This document shows, in pieces, positions 1 through 10,558 of a stretch of 64,000 nt of DNA; the first letter of the stretch is position 1; the number at the start of each line of letters is the position of its first letter. A program made the translations under genes and the position numbers. The notes under the pieces are model-generated. The model saw only the letters and a program-made list of their open reading frames with translations. It searched no databases and was not told where the DNA came from. This DNA comes from Hymenopus coronatus (lineage: Eukaryota; Arthropoda; Insecta; Mantodea; Hymenopodidae): contig CM060900.1 in NCBI GenBank assembly GCA_030762935.1, positions 291,648,236-291,712,235 of the forward strand, read 5' to 3'.

Positions 1-1684
1 ATAGCGATTAATTCTATATCGCAATTTGTTCCTTTAGGTTTCTCGTACTGTTTGTTCGTGGACGACTTTGCCATGTTCTGTACTTCTCAGTGTACATACG
101 TTGTCTGCAGCTCCTTTTGGAAAATATCACTTTACTTTCGTTTTACACCTGGGAAGACCGTCTGCCTTAACTTCCTGCACCTTAGGTGGTGAATGGCACC
201 AACTCTTCAACTCGGGCCAGATTTACTTCCCTTTGCAGATGAAGCGAGGTTCCTGGGGATGGTATTCAATCGAAAAATATGCTGGTTAACACATATAGCA
301 CAGCTTAAATAGTGGTGTGGCTGTTCTCTTAATATTTTACGGATACCAAGTGGTAAATCTTGGGGAGGAGATCGAACAGGACTGCTGCATCTCTAACGTG
401 CGCTGATTCGACCCAAGTTGGAAAATGGCTAACTTGTGTATTCTTCAGCACGACCATCTGTGCTGAGACGACTAGATACAGTACATAATCAGGGTATCCG
501 TGTGGCTGTTGGAGTTTTTCCAACCAGCCCAGTTGTTAGCCTCTATGCTGAATCGGCAGAACCTCCTCTGCGATGCCGGCGTGATGTCTTTTTGGTATAT
601 CATGACTGTGGATTTAAATGCGTGCCTGCGCATCCAACATTTGATGCGTTTTTCTCAACCGTGCTGGACGATCGATATCGCAACCTTTCACTTTGTCCGA
701 GGCCAGCAGGTTTTCGCTTTTGTGAGCTTCTTTGGCAGTACAATACTGAAATGCTTAGGTTATTTCCCAAGGGGAAGAGAATGTACTCTCCTTGGTTACG
801 TTGTACATCCCACGTAGATCTCGGGATGGCAGCTTATAGGAAATCTGATCTGTCAAGTATCCATTCTTGCTTTTTAGAATTTTATCGCATTACTGTGACC
901 GTACTTTTATTTACACCGATGGCTGTAAGTGCAACGACAGTGTTGGATGTGTCTTTGTTTGTGGAACTGAACCACACACTTTCGGTTTGCACAGTAGCGC
1001 ATCCATTTATTCTGCAGAGCTTTATGCCATACACCGAGCCCTTCTCTATGTGCGCCGTCGTCATTTGGGTGACAGTCTTATAATAAGTTATTCCCTTAGT
1101 GACCTCCAGAGCATACGTGACCTTTACAACTACCATCTTACCGTAAAGTGTATTCAGGATATCCTTCGTCGGTTGCATACTTCGGGCGTTAAGGTAGAGT
1201 GTGCCTGGATTCCTAGTCATGTTGGCTTGCCTGGGAATGAACTGGCGGATATGGCAGCAATGGCGGCAGCCGCAGAACCCAGTGTGGTTTTTACCCGTGT
1301 TACGGCTGAAGATTTGAGACTCGGTGTGCACAAAGCGGTTCTTTCCTGTTGGAATGCAGAGTGGTTTGCTCAGAGCAGAAACAAGCTTGGGGAGGTGCAG
1401 GAACTCCCTATCCACTGGGTAAGCTCATCTCGTATCTTCCATTGGGAGAAGGTAATACTGGCTCGCCTGCGCATAGGTCCCTGCTTTTTTATGCACAGCT
1501 ACCTACTCCCATCTGTGTGCTCTGTGGCCAAGCTATGACGGTAAAACGTGTACTGGTAGAGCGTGCTTGTATAGCTCATTTACGTGCCATTCTGCAATTG
1601 CCTGCCAGTACTGGAGCGATCTTGGCTGATGATACCAGAGTTATAGATACGCAATTTAAATGTTTATGTACTCTGCCATTTTAA
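1..1684 (+). pseudogene. I-like non-LTR retrotransposon copy A1, 3' part of ORF2 (RT end, linker, RNase H)
   Basis: This is the tail of an ORF2 polyprotein that would make cDNA from element RNA and degrade the RNA strand. The window opens inside the reverse transcriptase, where the active-site box reads LFVDDFAMFC near 50-80. The RT-to-RNase H linker follows at 436-860, then an RNase H domain at about 900-1330. RNase H motifs visible are YTDG (first Asp), SAELYAI (Glu) and WIPSHVGLPGNELAD (His and Asp). The third catalytic position reads SYSL where copy A5 has SDSL, so that Asp is lost. The linker and RNase H lie in different frames, so there is a frameshift near 860-900. A frame change near 1410 leads to a Cys-rich end finishing at 1684. 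Family assignment rests on the RT plus RNase H architecture and on identity of layout with copies A2 and A5. The copy is inactive. Confidence 0.8.
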
Positions 1685-2010
1685 TCTACGTATCTAGTTT
1701 TATCTTAATTTTAATCCTTTCCCCTTCCTGGAGAGGTAGCTGATCTTTCCCCCTTCCCCCCGAGTTTTCAACCTTTTAGGCACTGCGCTTTTAACAAAAG
1801 GTGTTGGTTTTAGCCTTGCCCTTTTAGCTGTTTTTGAATTGTTTTTAGAATCTCGAGGTTTTACTTTGGGCAGTTATATTAGTACTGGTGTTCTATCCAA
1901 TTTTTGTTTTTAATGCTTTTTAATAATTTTGTTTCTTGGTTTTAGGAACGGTCGTTTTTTCGGTGGGTGCTAATAACCACCGCAGTTGGGCACCCTTAAC
2001 CCTACTCATC
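1685..2010 (+). mobile_element. 3' UTR of I-like copy A1
   Basis: A T-rich 3' untranslated segment follows the ORF2 stop. It ends in a block reading roughly gctaataaccaccgcagttg then ggcaccctt (1966-2001). The same block closes copies A2 (about 18135-18172) and A7 (about 37768-37805), so it is the family 3' end. A short cat-repeat tail follows. Confidence 0.6.
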
Positions 2011-3402
2011 ATAACCTTCATAACCCGCAAACATTGCACTGGTTTCTCTAACCCTCAAATTTTCTACTCTTTCATATCGTTCCACTAATCTCTTCATTAA
2101 TCCCTCACCCGGCTTGGTCTGTTCCACTGTTAAAAGTGTCGCGATGATATTTGGGTGCTGTACGAAAGAGAAATAGGATACTGTACACTTTCTGTATCCA
2201 TCGGCCTTCGGCTGGTAGCCGCGATATACAGAGCTCCTCCTTGGGGAGTGTTGTGCCATCTAGGAGGGACGGGGATTCCCAGTCAACCTGTCCGACTTCC
2301 AGGGCGTCTCAATATGGAAACTGAGGGGCCCTGTCTTTGCAGTGCCGTCACTGGTGGTTCCGGACGCCAGGTATCTCCATTCACCTCATCCCTCCCATCT
2401 GGAGGCGTCCCTTCTAGGAGCCTAGGTACAGCATTCTTACAGGTTCGGTGCTCTATCCCCTTCTATAACACCTTATCCCTATCCTACATGTTTTAAGGCA
2501 CTATAAGACAAATCTGTTTTTCAAAAACAGTGTGGAGTGGTTCAAGTGCTAGAGGGTAAACAAGAAATGATTTAGTATGTGTTAGTAACATCCCTTTGTT
2601 TAAATATTCAGCAGTGACAACCTGTCATATGGAAATATAATTTTCACCATATGAGGCGCTACTTAGAGAAAATCGGCAAGTATTCGTAATGGACAATTTG
2701 GAGAAGGCTTTCACGGGCCACTGAAATTTATAGGTAACATGCAAAAAACTGAAATTTATAGGTAACATGCAAAAAACTGCTGTACATCTTCCATAATAAG
2801 TTAAACTTGTCACGCATTTCTGTGAATTTAAGTAAATCAGTGCATCATTTTAACAAATATTTCCTCCTGGTTAGCTAACAAAGTAAATATTTTAACAGGT
2901 TTTATCTCATAAAAATCCGATGCCTGATAATAATACCCTGAGAATATTGACAGAAGATGTTACACTTATTACTAAACCAAATTGAATATGGTTTCCCAGA
3001 TTCTCCGCTCCTTCAAATAATTCTTTATACAATCGATACTTGCTTTTACTTTCGACACCAGCTAAAATATGCAATTAAAATGTAAAATGGTTTTGAAGAA
3101 ACAGAAGTACTATCATAATTATTCATCATTTTAGTTCATTAAGGAACTACCTAAAGTTTAGCTTTATCAACTATTATACCAACATTTACCATACCAGAAG
3201 TAATAATAAACGGGAATTTTGTTTCTAATGTCATATTTTCATCACTTTTCATCATAAACATAAAAACCAAAAGGTAGGCAACGGTAGGGTACATCACGGA
3301 TACTGCAATCTATATTCGCTAACACCCCCAGGAGGATGGGTAGAGGTCGAGGAACCGCAGAAGGCCTCCAGAGTTTCGCGGAATTTGCTAACGTTTCGAA
3401 GC
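2011..3402. other. AT-rich spacer without recognisable gene
   Basis: I find no coding or RNA gene. A minus-strand open frame at 2002-2259 shows no family I recognise. The stretch 2230-2440 is GC-richer than its surroundings and may be an unclassified interspersed repeat. A perfect 28-bp tandem duplication lies at 2722-2777. Confidence 0.5.
2722..2777. repeat. 28-bp perfect tandem duplication
   Basis: Two identical adjacent units, each starting tgaaatttataggtaac. They lie inside AT-rich spacer. Confidence 0.85.
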
Positions 3403-3696
3403 CTGATGACTAGGTCTCGGAAGTTTATGACCAAAAGAAGATAAAATATGGTCAATCAAATATGCATATTTAATGAATATTTATTTAATTAATATTTATT
3501 AATTAACAATAGAAAACAATATCTGTTTCGCAAAAATCTTATTACGTAATAGTGTCTTCTGTTATTCACGCGATTCACATTTTTTGTTCCTGTAGAGAAC
3601 AAAAACTACATCAAGCTGTGGATATAAATAATAATTGCCCTGTTAATTACAGTAAAATCAAGTTTGAAGTACTACATACCTATTTTCGTGTTCTAT

Positions 3697-5303
3697 TCAT
3701 GGCAGCATTACCATATGCATCCTTAAATTATCGAAGAGGAAACTTCTCCGGTTGTCAATCAAAATAGTCTTGAATCGTGAGAAGCTTCTTTCAAAATCGC
3801 AAGATGTTATTGGCGCGAATTTAAATAAAATTAAGTCACTGCACTCCAATGTTGGGTCACCTGCATCCAAAGCGCAAATTGTTCAAAAACCACAATTTCC
3901 ATTCTGCACTTTGGTAAGTTTGTCCTTTATGGAAGCCGGAACAGTGCCCCATAGCTTGCTTTATTTCCAATTCTACATTTTTAAGAATCGCCAAACTTTC
4001 ATTTAATTCTAAACCTATTGCTTCCAGGCTCAAAATTGATTTTGCAATTTTATTTAATATAGGCCAAATCCCGCAACAAACTGCTGGAAAACAATTCCTC
4101 AACTCTTTTGATTGAAGACGCATCACTGCTATGAAATGTGGACACAATTTTCTGTACGTCTTCGTAGTTATCGCAATAATGCTCAACTGTAACCAAAGCC
4201 ACGTGCCCCACCGGGTAAGAATTGATTCGGGATGAAGAGGGAGGGAAGGTGTAACTTCTTTAAATTTTTTCACTCTCAACGGAGCCTTGACAATTTTTTT
4301 TTTTTTTTTTTTTTTTGCTTTTGAAATCAAGCTTTCCACCGCATAAAATTTTTGTCTTATCTCCTCGGCAGCTGTATGCAAACCGTGAGCTAAGCAAGTT
4401 TAAGAGTACAATTTTCGGAAACACAATCTTTAGGCATTTTGCCGCTTTTACCATGTATGGTGTTCCGTCAGTTGGAAACAGTAATACATTTTCCCGCTTT
4501 TACCATGTATGGTGTTCCGTCAGTTGGAAACAGTAATACATTTTCCCGCTTTTACCATGTATGGTGTTCCGTCAGTTGGAAACAGTAATACATTTTGCCA
4601 CTTTTACCACGTATGGTGTTCCGTCAGTTGGAAACAGTAATACATTTTCCCGCTTAACTCACCACCCCACAGCAGTTTCATGGCATTGTCAAATAATATG
4701 GCAATTCTAGAATTATTTACGGATGCAAGAACTTGTGAATCCAACAAAAATATGTTACCGGGATGGTCAGCAAAGAGCGTACCAATAACAACATTGGCAA
4801 TGGATCTTTTACAAGCATCCGGCGGTTCATCAATCGATACCCAATCTTATTTTCCCCAGCCATACTTCTGATTTTGTGCAAAGTATTTTCATAACACGAA
4901 GGTAAATCATTTTTCCTCAAAGTTGATTGATCTGCAATGTGGTGTGTTGTGCATTTCTCCACAAAGCTTCTGAAATGAACATTGTGCACTTTATTAAGGG
5001 GAATGTTAGTCAATACCATCATTTCACAAAGACCTTTTGAAAAATTGGACGATTTGGAAGAACTGTTTCCAACAAAAGACGTTGCCTGCTTTAATGAGCA
5101 GATTTCCGACTGATATTCTTCTTGTGTTTTAGCGTATCACAGTGCTGTTGCACATTAAGTCTCTTTTCGGATGTCACTTTAACTTCACGCACTTTACAGA
5201 AGAACACTTCTCCATCGGTGCTGAAAAGCTTCTCTCCAAGCTCTTTAACGAAACTTCCCGATTTTGCAATTTCACACTTAATTTTCGGCATGTCGATATT
5301 CAC
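3697..5303 (-). pseudogene. hAT transposase relic (BED-like N-terminus to hATC)
   Basis: Reading on the minus strand, the relic begins near 5303 with a zinc-finger N-terminus (VQQHCDTLKHK at about 5120-5160). It continues through STLRKNDLP near 4930, then VLLFPTDGTPYMVKAAK near 4440-4480 and VKKFKEVTPSLPL with LTRWGTW near 4190-4260. It ends with the C-terminal dimerisation segment FERSFSRFKTILIDNRRSF near 3740-3800. That order is typical of hAT transposases of the insect type linked to CGG-binding-like zinc fingers. It is broken by many frameshifts, by an A-rich run near 4290-4315 and by a 52-bp tandem expansion. It would have cut and pasted the element; it cannot now. Family confidence is high, subfamily uncertain. 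Confidence 0.82.
4446..4653. repeat. Four tandem 52-bp units inside the hAT transposase
   Basis: Units begin ttttaccatgtatggtgttc at 4446, 4498, 4550 and 4602. The last unit carries a few substitutions. Each unit duplicates the coding segment for the TDGTPYMVKA region. 52 is not a multiple of 3, so the expansion itself destroys the frame. Confidence 0.92.
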
Positions 5304-5760
5304 TGATCCACTGCAAGTTTATCATTAAGAAAGATTTAAAATTCCTTTTCTACTGAAGTGTTATGGGTGCTACCTGCACCAGAGGCTCACCCACAATACT
5401 AAATACACAATAGGCAGTAGGTTTCCATTGCTTCCTACAAACCCACATTCTAACTGAAACATCAGTAACTCTTTCTCAGAATTGGTAATTCTCAGAATAT
5501 ATTTTAAAATATATAATCATTTAACTTATTTCAACATAAGATCGTGTCTGCAAATATAACCGAAATATTACTTAAATGCGGCAAAATATGTAAAATATGA
5601 CCAAAATCGAGGAAATGACCTAAATATGCCAATATATGACACATAAAACTTCTGTAAAACTGATTAGAAAGGTTCAATTCATCTTTAATCAAACACAGTG
5701 ACTGAAATGGAAGCAAGAAAAAAAATGACATGTCATAAATATCCGAGCCCTACTGACCAC

Positions 5761-6365
5761 GCATCGGACTGCCGAACCCCGCTTTCTGCCCGCACTGCCA
5801 TATACTGCGAATCTAGAGGCTTACTTGAAAGAAGAGAGTGAGATGGAATGAAGGGCTATCAATGGAAAGGCAAACCTGGTAGATGAGAAGCCACCCTAGT
5901 AATCGCCTGGTTACCCCGAAGAAACCATGAAACTCCAACGGGTCAGAATAGGACCCGAGACGTCCGAATACGAGTCACATACGTTATTAGAGCGCCACCT
6001 CGCTTAGTCAGCATAATAATTACACAGTGGGCTTACCGTCCGCGTATGTAGGGTTAACACCCCCTATGACTAACAAGCGAGTGCCCTGGGGGTCACAAAC
6101 CTGTCGGGGAACCAGTGGCACGTAACAGCAGAATGGGGAACCTGGAACGAGTGATCGGCCTGAAGCCAAGAACATAACCATATAATGAAAAACCTGTAAC
6201 GAGTGGCTGGCCCGTTGACAGGCAGGCAAGCACAGAATGAAGAACCTGGAACGAGTGGTCGGCCCGTAACCGGGCATGAGCATGAGAAGTTGAAAGCTAT
6301 GAAATGATAGTGAAATGAATGATAGGAAAGGTGACGATGGAGCAAATGATGGAATGAGTTTCTGC
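5761..6365. other. Spacer with imperfect ~54-bp repeats
   Basis: No gene is recognised. Three imperfect copies of a phrase close to aacctggaacgagtggtcgg start near 6137, 6190 and 6243. They may be part of the SINE that follows. Confidence 0.4.
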
Positions 6366-6490
6366 AAAAACCAGAGGACCTGGAGAAAACCCGCCCATAC
6401 GTTTTGCCCACCACAAATCCCCTGTTAGAGCCACCAAACTGGGAGGCGAGTGGTCTAACTTCTCTGCTGGTGCCACGCCATCACAATAGT
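6366..6490 (-). mobile_element. tRNA-derived SINE fragment
   Basis: On the minus strand this contains a tRNA-like A-box region (gttagaccactcgcctccca) and, downstream, gcgggttttctccaggtcct. The same phrase pair occurs in the SINE at 7120-7286. The B box is degraded, so this is an old copy. Confidence 0.6.
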
Positions 6491-6819
6491 ATTGATCACA
6501 GTTACAAACGATCCATGTAAGTCGTTTCGGCACTCAGCTTGAACGAATTCTCTCGTAGCAAGGGTAGTTTTCACACTTCGCTTTCTAGTGCACAGCTCCC
6601 AAGTTTTTCTGTATCTGCATTATTAATTCATTTTCTATTCACTTAAAAGTTTCAAATTTGGTGCTTGAGGTTATTCTTGAAATGAACCCATCTGAATCAT
6701 GTTTAAACATAAGAAAACACGCTTTCTTACAAGTACTTCAGGTTTAACCTACATCAACAGAGCACTCACCAAACGCCGCATATAGCGCCAGTGATGATAC
6801 TTGCCCAGCGTTTGTTGCC
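6491..6819. other. Spacer, nothing recognised
   Basis: No coding, RNA or repeat signature found. Confidence 0.4.
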
Positions 6820-6982
6820 TTAACATTAGCGGTAGCAGCAGCAGCAGCTGCAGCGACAGTGGCGTTGTGGCCGTGGTGGTCGTGGTATTAGTGGTAGTGG
6901 TAAAGAAAGTGGTGGTGGTTGTAGTGGTGGTAGTAATACTGGTGGTTGTAGTAGTTGTAGTAGTAGCAGCAGCTGAAGTAGC

Positions 6983-7023
<41 letters not shown>

Positions 7024-7030
7024 GAGGAGG
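6820..7030. repeat. GTG/GTA trinucleotide array, left block
   Basis: Imperfect gtg, gta and gca triplets run into about 18 pure agt units and then agg units. The poly-Val open frame across it is a by-product of triplet phase, not a gene. Confidence 0.9.
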
Positions 7031-7114
7031 AGGAGGAGGAGTTTTTTGGGTAGTGTTTAACGCCCGCTTTAACTACTTATGGCACCGCAGGCGGTGACAC
7101 TGATGATACAACAA

Positions 7115-7286
7115 TAAAGATGGAGCACAGGTGGAATCCGATGGCGGGGGAAACCGGAGTACCCGGAGAAAACCCGCCCCAGCGCCGCTTTGTCCACCCT
7201 AAATCTCACATGCGGTTGCTTAGAATCGAACCCCGGCCGTCTAGGTCAGAGGCGAGTGGTCTAACCACTCCACCACGGCGAGGCTT
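7115..7286 (-). mobile_element. tRNA-derived SINE inserted in the trinucleotide array
   Basis: On the minus strand the copy starts gccgtggtggagtggttaga (A-box region). It continues with the B-box core ggttcgattc and then the body phrase gttttctccgggtactccgg. These are the hallmarks of an RNA polymerase III tRNA-type promoter plus a SINE body. Trinucleotide repeats lie on both sides, so it appears to have landed inside the array. Confidence 0.8.
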
Positions 7287-8273
7287 GGTAGTAGGAGGAG
7301 TAGGATCAGCAGCAGGTGTAGGAGTAGTGGTCGTGGTGGTCATGGTGGTGGTCGTAGTCGTGGTGGTAGTGCTTGAGGTAGTAGCAGCAGCGGTGGTGGT
7401 GGTCAATGGTGGTTGTCGTGGTCGAGGTGGTAGTGCTTGAGGTAGTAGTAGTGGTGGTGGTGGTCATGGTGGTGTTCGTGGTAGTGGTCGTGGTAGTGGT
7501 GCTTGAGGTAGTAGTAGTGGTGGTGGTGGTCATGGTGGTGTTCGTGGTGGTGGTGCTTGAGGTGGTAGTAGTAGTAGTAGTAGTAGCAGTAGTGGTGGTG
7601 GTCATGGTGGTGTTCGTGGTGGTGGTCGTGATCGTGGTCGTGGTGGTGGTGCTTGAGGTAGTAGTAGTGGTGGTGGTGGTGGTAAAGTTGGAGTTCGTGG
7701 TGGTGGTGCTTGAGGTAGTAGTAGTGGTGGTGGTGGTCATGGTGGTGTTCGTGGTGGTGGTGCTTGAGGTAGTAGTAGTGGTGGTGGTGGTGGCCATAGT
7801 GATGTTCGTGGTGTTCGTGGTGGTGGTGCTTGAGGTAGTAGTAGTGGTGGTGGTGGTGGCCATAGTGATGTTCGTGGTGTTCGTGGTGGTGGTGCTTGAG
7901 GTAGTAGTAGTGGTGGTGGTGGTGGCCATAGTGATGTTCGTGGTGGTCGTGGTGGTGGTGCTTGAGGTAGTAGTAGTGGTGGTGGTGGTCATGGTGGTGT
8001 TCGTGGTGGTGGTGCTTGAGGTAGTAGTAGTGGTGGTGGTGGTCATGGTGGTGGTGCTTGAGGTAGTAGTAGTGGTGGTGGTCATGGTGGTGTTCGTGGT
8101 GGTGGTGCTTGAGGTAGTAGTAGTGGTGGTCATGGTGGTGTTCGTGATGGTGATCGTGGTGGTGGTGGTGGTGCTTGAGGTAGTAGTAGTGGTGGTGGCG
8201 GTGGCGGGAGTGGCGGCGGCGGCAGTGGCGGTGGTAGCAGCAGTAGCAGTAGTTGCAGTAGCAGGAATAGTAC

Positions 8274-8358
<85 letters not shown>

Positions 8359-8392
8359 AGTGGTGGTGGTGGTGGTGGTGGTGGAGGATTAG
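7287..8392. repeat. GTA/GTG minisatellite, right block
   Basis: A higher-order unit of roughly 50-65 bp recurs about a dozen times. It combines gtgcttgaggtagtagtagt, a run of ggt, then catggtggtgttcgtggtgg. The block ends in about 28 pure agt units (8268-8351). Almost all unit lengths are multiples of 3, leaving open frames of about 328 Val-rich codons on plus and 275 Thr-rich codons on minus. Neither has gene-like composition. Confidence 0.92.
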
Positions 8393-8474
8393 CAAAAGCA
8401 GCAATAGTAATTGCGGTAAGGATCTGATATCCTTTAACCCTGATATCGTCAACAATTTCAAATCTGTTTTACAG

Positions 8475-8856
8475 CTTTAATAGCATTTTTAATTTTCTTC
8501 TGCTTTCACAATAATTATTATAGATCTCCTGGATTTCATATTTGTTTATATTATTTTTCTGCTTTCGACTTGTCACTGTCCTTCTAGCATTAGTGCTATT
8601 TCTGCTTAATTGTGCGATACTACCATTCCACCAATAGACTGCTTTGTATTTTTTACTAGCATATTTCTATTTGAATGCATGATTAAAAGCGTTTTCCATA
8701 ATTTTTCCAAGTACACTTAGCTGGTAAGTATAGTCTAGTTGTGGAGATTCATGTTCAACCTTTGTGAGTAAATCATTCTTGTTTTCTTCTTTATATATCC
8801 ATCCTTTCGGACGTAGCTTCTCTTGCTGTTTCACCATAGGGGCTAATTTTCCCTAC

Positions 8857-8927
<71 letters not shown>

Positions 8928-10085
8928 ATGTTTGTTTAAGTTTTCTTATTCGTACACGTGCCACTTAGTAACGAATTTTATTACCTCTTAAGTGCAAATT
9001 GTAATATAAATAAAAAAAATCCATTATTTCTCTAGTAGGTAGGTGTGTTCCCATCATTTAAGATAATATAGGCGTTTTCATTTGCCCACCCAGCCAGTGT
9101 ACTGCCTTTTTTATCTTCTATTGTTGATCCCTAACATAGAGCCTTTGCCATAAAATTTCCACTAACTAAGACTTTCTTATCTGGTATTTAATGCTATAGT
9201 TTATATGGTGTAAAATTGTTGTACATAGCTCCACCTCATTTTTTTGTGGGAGACACATAACAAGAATATATATCCATCTCTTTTGATTCAGAGCAACGCA
9301 TAGATTCAGCCTTATGCTCACTTGAATGCCATAAGTAACATTTTGATTTTGTTGTCCGTGTTGCAACAGTTATGGCATAATTGCAATAGTTCCTCAATTG
9401 AACAATCGTTTGCCATAAGTCCCACCTTATGACATTCACAGGATTTTTTTCCACTGCCAACTTCTTTAATTCTCCATCTTCTATTCTTTTCCTGTTTATC
9501 AGTCTATTTGCTGCTTCCATATTAGTAGTAAGGAATGCATATTTCACATCTTCTTTATTTGGATTTTCTGCCGGCTTCAAATTAAAATTTTCCTCATTTG
9601 GATTCAACTCCTGTTTCACGACTTCGTTTACTTCATAATTCTGGACAGTCTCGTCCATGTCCAGGATCATTACTCTTTTCTTCAGTGGAGGCACTTGCAT
9701 CTCTGCAATATTTTTAGATTATCAGCTGACAGGCTTTTAAAAGCTTGCCTCTCGTTTACATTGCTTCATTTTATTTTCAGTTGGATATTACCATCTCTAA
9801 TTTTACTCTTTTGTTTTATGATAACTTCTTTGGCGTTTACATTTAGTTTTATATTTCTTATAATGTCAGCATAAGTCCTTTCTTAGCTCCACTTATCTTT
9901 ACATTTTCTTCAAGCTGTTCTAAAATTTCTGGTATAAAACTCATTGTACCTGGTATTCTTTTGATATAATCATCAAGAGTTTTAATTGCATTGTTTATTT
10001 CCTTTTTAGTATTATGAATAGCTTTTATTATCTTACTCAGGGCAACGACTTCTTTCATTATTTTTTGTACTAGATCCTGTTGCAT
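8475..10085 (-). pseudogene. R1-like non-LTR retrotransposon copy B1, broken
   Basis: This is the same family as the element at 59741-64000. On the minus strand, Gag-like sequence runs from 10085 to about 9300, with VMILDMDETVQNYEV matching VMLLDIDEVVEEHEV of copy B2 and a remnant zinc knuckle WHSSEHKAESMRC. It then jumps directly into the endonuclease phrase YSCYVSPT, skipping the ORF1 end and the first part of ORF2. Further on there are relics of the late endonuclease region, a TA/TG microsatellite (8861-8930) and the segment before the RT (RPKGWIYKEE, YWWNG). Homology ends near 8475, just before a trinucleotide array, and the RT is missing. Stops and frameshifts are frequent. Confidence 0.72.
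8861..8930. repeat. (TA)n(TG)n microsatellite within copy B1
   Basis: About 22 ta units followed by about 10 tg units. The position corresponds to the ta run in copy B2 (62195-62241). Confidence 0.95.
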
Positions 10086-10227
10086 AGGATGTTCTTGATC
10101 TTTTTTTTTTTTTTAAGAAACAAGTCATATTGTTCTCTATTCTTTATTTATTTTTCAGGACTATCTACTCTTTTACTCTTTTCCTTTTGATTTCCCTGTT
10201 CACAATTTCCTTACCAGGTTCAAACAT

Positions 10228-10558
10228 ACTGGATTTACTCAATTCACCTTGTACATCGCCTGAGATTCGTTCACTGTCTAATGTCAAATTTCATGTTGAG
10301 CTCCGTCTTCGAGGTGGTGATCGAAAAACTAATGGTCGTTTGAAGGGATCAAAATCCACCTTAGGTTATCCCTTTCCTGCTTCATACGTTTATACTGGAT
10401 TTACTCAATTCACCTTGTACATCGCCTGAGATTCGTTCATTGTCTAATGTCAAATTTCATGTTGAGCTCCGTCTTCGAGGTGGTGATCGAAAAACTAATG
10501 GTCGTTTGAAGGGATCAAAATCCACCTTAGGTTATCCCTTTCCTGCTTCATACGTTTG
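10228..10558. repeat. 166-bp tandem duplication
   Basis: Two nearly identical units starting actggatttactcaattcac, at 10228 and 10394. I saw one substitution (gttcactg versus gttcattg). It lies 5' of copy B1 on that strand and may derive from its leader, but I could not match it to copy B2. Confidence 0.9.

Larger units (their letters stand above)
3411..5752 (-). mobile_element. hAT DNA transposon, complete ends, decayed
   Basis: The element is 2342 bp long. Left end taggtctcggaagtttatga (3411 onward) pairs with the reverse complement of the right end, tagggctcggatatttatga (ending 5752), with 18 of 21 positions matching. The flanking 8-mers ctgatgac (3403-3410) and ctgaccac (5753-5760) agree at 6 of 8 positions, as expected for a decayed hAT 8-bp target-site duplication. 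The transposase relic lies between the ends on the minus strand. The AT-rich segments inside each end (3430-3690 and 5310-5730) are the subterminal non-coding parts. Confidence 0.85.

Noticed and set aside
7115..7286. A functional tRNA gene on the minus strand
   Set aside because: A and B boxes are present, but no cloverleaf closes and a SINE body follows.
7306..8392. Long Val-rich (plus) and Thr-rich (minus) open frames
   Set aside because: They follow the triplet phase of the minisatellite, with no start context, domain or complexity expected of a gene.
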